The notes beneath the pieces were generated by a model. The model was not told the DNA's origin, ran no database searches, and saw nothing but the letters and a program-made list of their open reading frames with translations. A DNA stretch of 64,000 nt from Bacilli bacterium. Its GTDB lineage: Bacteria; Bacillota_I; Bacilli_A; ML615J-28; CAG-313. The number at the start of each line of letters is the position of its first letter. Position 1 is the stretch's first letter. The stretch lies in assembly GCA_017937305.1 (NCBI GenBank), contig JAGBDV010000002.1, positions 111,000-174,999 of the forward strand, written 5' to 3'. Shown here in pieces: positions 59,327 to 64,000 of the stretch. Position numbers and translations under genes: made by a program.

Positions 59327-61281
59327 TTTATCATTTCTTTTAGCCCTTGAAGTATTTTCACCATTGACCATGTGTCTTGGCGACAATATTTTCTTAAAGC
59401 TAAATATTTATTTTGGTATTCTTCTTCTGTTAATTGCGGCAACATTCCATATACTAATATAGCTTCAGTTCCGTTTTGTACTTCTAAATCTTTATATGTT
59501 AAATCAGTAAAAATAGGAAGAAGTTTCTTAATGGAAAAAGATGCATGCAAGTTTTTATCATAAAAGTTAAACTTAGGTTTCCCTTTTATTGAATAATTTG
59601 GATCATAATGTTGATATAATTTTTCACTTGCATGAATAACGTCTTCTAAATCAAAAACAGAATCATAAATTAGTTTTAATTCTTCTTTTAAATCAGGAAA
59701 TAAATTCATTAATTCTAATATTCTAGTTTTTTCAAACACTGCGTGATATGCAAGAACAGTTCCACCATTTGATAAATCAATATCTTGAATCATTTTTTCA
59801 GCTAAGTCCCTACGATGATCTAAATGATCTGGAGCTAGATATTCATAATGGTAATTACCAGTTGAATTATCTATTTCACAATCTCCATAAGTTTTTTCTA
59901 CGTGTAAAGAATATTGAAATAGTGATTGTGAATAAGGTTTTTCGCCATAAAATCTAGGTAATGGACAATTATAACTTTCAAAATCTAAGTGATAAAGTGG
60001 ATATTTAATTTTATCAATTAAAAAGTTTAAATTATCTTTATCCACATATTGAGAATCTTTTTCATAACATTCATACTCAATTATTTGATCAATTCCTATA
60101 ATATAAGGAAGAGCTTCTTTCATAGTATATATACCATTATTAATTAAGTCATACATATTAATCGACTTACGCTCTTTTTTTGAATTTAATTCTGTAATGT
60201 GTTTGAAACAATAATGTTTTCCAGTAAATTCAAAAATGCTACCATCGGTAAGCACTGGTTTATGACATATATTAAAGAATTTACATTGATCAGTTTTTTT
60301 ATATTTACAGTGATCACCAAGACAATTATTTACTATTTTTAAATGTTTACTTCTTTCATCAAATAATTCTCTTTCTTGATATATAGTTTCTTGATAAATA
60401 TTAGTTAAATAATTCACATCATAAATTTTAAATAAGTCTTCACCATTTACTGTTTCATATACGGGTTTGCCATCTTTTGTTTTTCCATCATATATATATT
60501 CATGGTTTAAGACCACTAAATAATATTCAATATCTGGAACATTTTCTCCAATTGACTTAAAAGATTCTTCGATTATATGTCTTTGAACCGCCACATCATA
60601 TAAATACTTTCCTACATCAGAATATCTATTAAGTGGTGTTTTTAATTTATCTAACAATATTTCTTTTGTAATGTATTTATCATCAATAGTTTGATTAATA
60701 TAATTATTTCCAATATATTCCATTATTTTAGTTATATTGTTCTTTTTAAAGACAGGGTATGAATTTGATCCTTTTTTGAAAATAAAGTGTAATTCATCAA
60801 TTTTACTGCTAGTAGTAGACTTAACTTCAAAAACTTTTATTTTATTATTTTCTTCTATATATATATCTAAATAACAATAATACTTATCCCCGTTATGAAA
60901 ATATTCAAACTTCTTTTGTTCATAAGTATTTTTGGATGAAATTACTTTTTTATTGAATATTTTTTCAATATATTTACTAGCTAAATATTCTACTTCAGTA
61001 AAGATTTCTCTAAATGCCTCTAATTGAGCTGAAGTAGTAATAGTTAAATCTTCGCCTGTTTCTTCATCAAACATACTATTAAATATTGTTGACTCAAGTT
61101 CTAATATCTCATCATCAAATGCATCATCTTTAACTTTTGAAAGTTCTTCTTTTATTTCCTCAAGATTAAAGCCATTTATTTCTTTTACATCATGAAATCC
61201 CCTATTAATATACATATTATATAAAGATGGAGCGTTTTGACATCTAGATAGTACTTTAAATAATGTTTTAGAAATATTCAT
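59323..61281 (-). CDS. DUF2779 domain protein, nuclease-like
   Basis: 652 residues. The N-terminal part has a PD-(D/E)XK-like core (YYCYLDIYIEENNKIKVFEVKSTT) and Cys residues (CLGDHCKYKKTDQCKFFNIC) that may hold an iron-sulfur cluster as in Cas4/AddB. The C-terminal DUF2779 (420-650) has an RNase H/DEDD exonuclease fold: LYHLDFESYNCPLPRF, AYHAVFEKTRILEL and YCRQDTWSMVKIL. Probably a DNA repair or defence nuclease. 2 bp from the ferredoxin-like gene upstream. Confidence 0.75.
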   Translation of the reverse strand: MNISKTLFKVLSRCQNAPSLYNMYINRGFHDVKEINGFNLEEIKEELSKVKDDAFDDEILELESTIFNSMFDEETGEDLTITTSAQLEAFREIFTEVEYLASKYIEKIFNKKVISSKNTYEQKKFEYFHNGDKYYCYLDIYIEENNKIKVFEVKSTTSSKIDELHFIFKKGSNSYPVFKKNNITKIMEYIGNNYINQTIDDKYITKEILLDKLKTPLNRYSDVGKYLYDVAVQRHIIEESFKSIGENVPDIEYYLVVLNHEYIYDGKTKDGKPVYETVNGEDLFKIYDVNYLTNIYQETIYQERELFDERSKHLKIVNNCLGDHCKYKKTDQCKFFNICHKPVLTDGSIFEFTGKHYCFKHITELNSKKERKSINMYDLINNGIYTMKEALPYIIGIDQIIEYECYEKDSQYVDKDNLNFLIDKIKYPLYHLDFESYNCPLPRFYGEKPYSQSLFQYSLHVEKTYGDCEIDNSTGNYHYEYLAPDHLDHRRDLAEKMIQDIDLSNGGTVLAYHAVFEKTRILELMNLFPDLKEELKLIYDSVFDLEDVIHASEKLYQHYDPNYSIKGKPKFNFYDKNLHASFSIKKLLPIFTDLTYKDLEVQNGTEAILVYGMLPQLTEEEYQNKYLALRKYCRQDTWSMVKILQGLKEMIK

Positions 61282-61283
61282 TT

Positions 61284-62231
61284 TTATCTCCTCTTTAATA
61301 ATTGTTCTACTGCACCTGGGGCTTTAAGAATACTTTTATATATTTTATTAACTTCATAATCTTTTAATAAATTACCGTTTGTTACGTATTTATTATTTTT
61401 ACAAATAAATATAAAATCATATAAACAAATATCTATTTCTTCTAAATAATTAATATCATTTAATAGTAAAACTTTAATATCTAAATAACCGTTTGTTAAA
61501 TTAATCACTTGATTATTTTTAATAATTAATTCTGAAATTTCAGAATTATTATTAAACTTTCCAATATGAATATATGTATTAATAATGTCTAATATATTAT
61601 ATTTATGATTTGCTTTATATGGAATATCACATAATTCATCAATTATTTTTATTTCGCTAAAGTCTATTTTTGATTCGAAAGGAACACCATATGCTGAAAT
61701 TTTTAATTTCTTGTTTTTATTCATTAATCTATATAAGTAGCTAGATATATAATAAACACTTTTTACTTTGCTTAAATATTTTATAAATTCTTTGTATTTT
61801 AGATTTAATAATAGATCAATATTTGAATAGTCGCTAATAATTAGCGGATTATGAGGTTTATAATTAATTTTTTTACTAGATTCTTCATCCATTTCAAAAG
61901 CTGTTTCAATTACTTTTATTTTCTCTCCTAGTTCATAAGTAATAACTTCTGCATATTTTTTTGATAAAAAAGAAACATCTGCGTTAAAAGGGACTATTCC
62001 AACAACATTACTTCCTTCAAAAACACCATCATTTATATTATAAAATAACGCTTTATCTTTGCAAACACTTAAACATTTTTTACATGCATAACATTTTGTA
62101 TTATCAAAATTTAAAGTTTCATTATCTATAGATAAAGCACCAAATTCACAAACATTAATACAATTTTTACATAAGGTACATTTATTCAAATCATATTTAA
62201 TTATGTTTGAAAATGTAATTGGTTCATTCAT
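61284..62231 (-). CDS. Ferredoxin domain fused to a degenerate FeFe-hydrogenase-like fold
   Basis: 315 residues. Residues 14-62 carry two 4Fe-4S motifs (CTLCKNCINVC and CYACKKCLSVC, each with a fourth Cys). The next 240 residues start VVGIVPFNADVSFLSKKYAE and KVIETAFEMDEE, which parallels the iron hydrogenase large subunit (IAPAVR... and VFDTxFxAD). The cysteines that hold the H-cluster (TSCCPAW, MPCxxK) are missing. It could be a redox sensor or scaffold. Co-transcribed with the DUF2779 gene. Confidence 0.6.
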   Translation of the reverse strand: MNEPITFSNIIKYDLNKCTLCKNCINVCEFGALSIDNETLNFDNTKCYACKKCLSVCKDKALFYNINDGVFEGSNVVGIVPFNADVSFLSKKYAEVITYELGEKIKVIETAFEMDEESSKKINYKPHNPLIISDYSNIDLLLNLKYKEFIKYLSKVKSVYYISSYLYRLMNKNKKLKISAYGVPFESKIDFSEIKIIDELCDIPYKANHKYNILDIINTYIHIGKFNNNSEISELIIKNNQVINLTNGYLDIKVLLLNDINYLEEIDICLYDFIFICKNNKYVTNGNLLKDYEVNKIYKSILKAPGAVEQLLKRR

Positions 62232-62346
62232 ACTATCACCTCGTATTACAATTATAACATATTTCTAAAAATATTCAATTATCATGTATAATTTTTTATT
62301 TACTTATTATAATATATATATAACATTCATATTGAAAGGATATTAT

Positions 62347-62472
62347 ATGGAAAGAGAAAATAAAACAAAAAGAAAAAGAGAAAAATGTTCAGATTGTTAT
62401 TATAATGGAAATTGTATTATTCCCTTAAGTAAATGTAAATACATAATAGAAAAGAAAAAAGATATCTTATAA
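62347..62472 (+). CDS. 41-residue Cys-rich peptide
   Basis: 41 residues, basic, with Cys14, Cys17, Cys23 and Cys30 spaced like a metal knuckle (CSDCYYNGNC, then a Cys seven residues on). ATG 62347 follows GAAAGGATATT; TATAAT-like boxes lie upstream. A terminator closes it at 62455-62490. Not recognised; probably a zinc-binding peptide. Confidence 0.5.
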   Translation: MERENKTKRKREKCSDCYYNGNCIIPLSKCKYIIEKKKDIL

Positions 62473-62490
62473 AAAGATATCTTATTTTTT
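62455..62490 (+). terminator. Terminator of the small Cys-rich gene
   Basis: AAGATATC / GATATCTT stem and a seven-T tail. Confidence 0.7.
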
Positions 62491-62494
62491 TAAC

Positions 62495-62570
62495 TGGTGG
62501 CTAGAGCCGGAATCGAACCAGCGACACACGGATTTTCAATCCGTTGCTCTACCAACTGAGCTATCCAGCC
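62495..62570 (-). tRNA. tRNA-Phe (GAA)
   Basis: 76 nt, cloverleaf complete: acceptor GGCTGGA / TCTAGCC, anticodon loop with GAA, T-loop TTCGATT, encoded CCA. Last tRNA of the operon. Confidence 0.95.
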
Positions 62571-62578
62571 AATTAAAA

Positions 62579-62655
62579 TGGCGGTCCCAACGGGACTCGA
62601 ACCCGCGATCTCCAGTGTGACAGACTGACATGTTAACCAACTACACCATAGGACC
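62579..62655 (-). tRNA. tRNA-Asp (GTC)
   Basis: 77 nt: acceptor GGTCCTA region, anticodon loop CTGTCAC, T-loop TTCGAGT, discriminator G, encoded CCA. Confidence 0.95.
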
Positions 62656-62657
62656 AA

Positions 62658-62733
62658 TGGTGGCGGGAGAAGGACTTGAACCAACGACCTCCGGGTTATG
62701 AGCCCGGCGAGCTACCAACTGCTCCATCCCGCT
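62658..62733 (-). tRNA. Initiator tRNA-fMet (CAT)
   Basis: 76 nt. The anticodon stem has the three G-C pairs of initiators (CCGGGCTCATAACCCGG), D-arm GGAGCAGTTGG, T-loop TTCAAGT, encoded CCA. The 1:72 pair is A-C here instead of the usual bacterial C-A: unpaired, as required, but reversed. Confidence 0.93.
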
Positions 62734-62741
62734 AAAAAAAA

Positions 62742-62832
62742 TGGCGGAGAAAGAGGGATTCGAACCCCCGCGGCTGTTACACCCTGCTGGTTTTCAAGAC
62801 CAGTCCCTTCAACCGGACTTGGGTATTTCTCC
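62742..62832 (-). tRNA. tRNA-Ser (TGA)
   Basis: 91 nt with a long variable arm; anticodon loop CTTGAAA, acceptor GGAGAAA / TTTCTCC, discriminator G, encoded CCA. Confidence 0.95.
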
Positions 62833-62852
62833 GTATTTTTTATATGAATAAA

Positions 62853-62929
62853 TGGTGGACCTTCTAGGACTCGAACCTAGGACCGACCGGTTATGAGCCG
62901 GGAGCTCTCACCAACTGAGCTAAAGGTCC
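62853..62929 (-). tRNA. tRNA with CAT anticodon, probably tRNA-Ile2 (lysidine)
   Basis: 77 nt; acceptor GGACCTT / AAGGTCC, D-stem TAGCTCAGTTGGTGAGAGC, anticodon CAT. Its body matches the tRNA-Ile(CAT) type of B. subtilis and it occupies the Ile2 position between Met and Ser in the trnB-like order. C34 would be converted to lysidine by TilS. An elongator Met identity is not excluded. Confidence 0.8.
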
Positions 62930-62947
62930 CAAACTAAAGTATTAGAA

Positions 62948-63024
62948 TGGTAGCGGCGGAGGGACTTGAACCCCCGACCTTCCGGGTATGAACCGGACGC
63001 TATAGCCAACTAAGCTACACCGCC
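62948..63024 (-). tRNA. Elongator tRNA-Met (CAT)
   Basis: 77 nt; acceptor GGCGGTG / GCCGC-type pairing, anticodon CAT, D-stem GTAGCTTAGTTGGC, T-loop TTCAAGT, encoded ACCA. The body matches the Bacilli elongator Met. Confidence 0.92.
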
Positions 63025-63041
63025 ATCTATTTTTTGTAAAA

Positions 63042-63117
63042 TGGTGGATCCAAAGGGGCTCGAACCCTCGACCCCCTGCGTGCAAGGCAGGTGCTCTCCC
63101 AGCTGAGCTATAGACCC
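63042..63117 (-). tRNA. tRNA-Ala (TGC)
   Basis: 76 nt; acceptor GGGTCTA / TGGATCC, anticodon TGC, T-loop TTCGAGC, encoded CCA. Confidence 0.94.
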
Positions 63118-63132
63118 ACTAGTTATAAAAAT

Positions 63133-63219
63133 TGGTGCCTAAGGCCGGAATCGAACCGGCACGGTATTGCTACCACAGGATTTTAAGTCCTGCGCGTCTA
63201 CCTATTCCGCCACTCAGGC
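63133..63219 (-). tRNA. tRNA-Leu (TAA)
   Basis: 87 nt with long variable arm; acceptor GCCTGAG / CTTAGGC, anticodon TAA, encoded CCA. Confidence 0.95.
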
Positions 63220-63229
63220 ACAATTAAGA

Positions 63230-63305
63230 TGGTGACCCCGAAGCGATTCGAACGCTCGACCCACTGATTAAAAGTCAGTTGCTCTACCGACTGAGCTACG
63301 GAGTC
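63230..63305 (-). tRNA. tRNA-Lys (TTT)
   Basis: 76 nt; acceptor GACTCCG / CGGGGTC, anticodon loop CTTTTAA, encoded CCA. Confidence 0.95.
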
Positions 63306-63315
63306 AATAAAAGAA

Positions 63316-63391
<76 letters not shown>

Positions 63392-63394
63392 ACA

Positions 63395-63470
63395 TGGTGG
63401 AGGATGACGGGATCGAACCGCCGACCCTCTGCTTGTAAGGCAGATGCTCTCCCAGCTGAGCTAATCCTCC
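63395..63470 (-). tRNA. tRNA-Val (TAC)
   Basis: 76 nt; acceptor GGAGGAT / ATCCTCC, anticodon TAC, encoded CCA. First tRNA of the rRNA-linked operon; the order Val-Thr-Lys-Leu-Ala-Met-Ile2-Ser-fMet-Asp-Phe is a shortened version of B. subtilis trnB. Confidence 0.95.
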
Positions 63471-63528
63471 ATTTGTACAATTTTAATCATAACACCATTC
63501 GGTTGTTTTTTTATGAATATAGAAAGGA

Positions 63529-63638
63529 GCTGGCGACGCCCTATTTTTGCTGTTTCCAACTATCGTCGGCATTAGGGTGCTTAACTTCTGTGTTCGGCAT
63601 GGGAACAGGTGTGTCCACCCCACCAATGTCACCAAACT
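63529..63638 (-). rRNA. 5S ribosomal RNA
   Basis: About 110 nt. The minus strand reads TTTGGTGACATTGGTGGGG at the 5' end, CCCATGCCGAACACAGAAGT in the middle and GTCGCCAGCT at the 3' end, whose ends pair (helix I). Between 23S and the tRNAs, typical operon order. Ends approximate to a few bases. Confidence 0.9.
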
Positions 63639-63683
63639 CTCTTTCAAAATTGGATATTACTTATTCGCTAATTATTTATAAGG

Positions 63684-64000
63684 AAAAGTCCTCGTCCTAT
63701 TAGTATCAGTCAACTCAACATGTCACCATGCTTACATCTCTGACCTATCAACCTCATCATCTCTAAGGGGACTTACTTACTTGCGTAACAGGAAATCTCA
63801 TCTTAAGGGGGGCTTCACGCTTAGATGCTTTCAGCGTTTATCCCGTCCGAACGTAGCTACCCAGCAGTGGCCCTGGCAGGCCAACTGGTTCACCAGCGGT
63901 TCGTTCATTCTGGTCCTCTCGTACTAAGAACAACTCCCTTCAAATTTCCTACGCCCACGACAGATAGGGACCAAACTGTCTCACGACGTTTTGAACCCAG
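63684..64000 (-). rRNA. 23S ribosomal RNA, 3' end (runs off window)
   Basis: The minus strand from 64000 contains conserved 3' domain VI sequences: the sarcin-ricin neighbourhood AGTACGAGAGGACCAGAATG, CTGGGTAGCTACGTTCGGA and the end ACTAATAGGACGAGGACTTT. The gene continues past the right edge. Confidence 0.95.

Noticed and set aside
62490..62684. Open frame on the minus strand across the tRNA genes
   Set aside because: It translates tRNA-Phe and tRNA-Asp sequences; these form complete cloverleaves.

Overview
The window is a 64 kb, very AT-rich chromosomal segment read with the standard bacterial code: several genes end in TGA, and Trp is encoded by TGG. The content points to an uncultured low-GC Gram-positive of the Bacilli/Erysipelotrichia-Mollicutes side, probably a gut anaerobe. 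Supporting signs are a B. subtilis-like order of tRNAs behind a ribosomal RNA operon, SpoIIE, a ComK-like protein, DegV, YitT and LrgAB, an orphan MsmX-type ATPase, PduL, and several large secreted lipoproteins. I could not name a species.

Layout. 0-13 kb: transporters (MFS end, MATE, YitT), small enzymes (MazG-like, EEP hydrolase), a cobalamin riboswitch controlling a DUF4430 protein and an ECF substrate-binding subunit, an HSL-type esterase, DegV, a TetR regulator with promoter and palindromic operator, zinc-ribbon/DUF4190 membrane proteins and a PlsC-like acyltransferase. A decayed second cobalamin aptamer lies at 10.1 kb. 14-25 kb: an extremely AT-rich run of small unknown membrane or PH-like proteins, one interrupted by an in-frame TAG, followed by two giant lipoproteins. 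One of these carries six Cys/His-rich 31-residue repeats, a GDPD domain and Listeria-Bacteroides repeats. The 3' end of that gene is duplicated at 14.15 kb as a 49-codon reading frame.

25-33.4 kb is the most unusual part. Ten small unknown genes, several resembling polymorphic-toxin immunity proteins, are separated by recurring intergenic modules. Each module, read on the minus strand, contains a hairpin, a tRNA/tmRNA-3'-end-like segment ending in CCACCA, a terminator, and a promoter with a conserved leader. One module is split by a 567-bp element with terminal inverted repeats and a 4-bp target duplication, whose only gene is a lipoprotein of distinct base composition. I infer an accessory cassette island growing by recombination or duplication of these modules.

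33.4-63 kb is mostly conserved chromosome: a YfcC-type transporter and a second PlsC-like protein, tmRNA, LrgAB, two metallopeptidases and a cupin, a phosphoesterase lipoprotein, rpsD with a structured leader, tpiA-pgk-ComK-like-msmX, a C39-like peptidase with beta-helix, a PucR-type HTH protein, SpoIIE, DUF951-soj-rsmG-mnmG, pduL, rimO, a DUF2779 nuclease-like protein and a ferredoxin fused to a hydrogenase-like fold without its cluster cysteines. The window ends in eleven tRNA genes, 5S rRNA and the 3' part of 23S rRNA, all on the minus strand.
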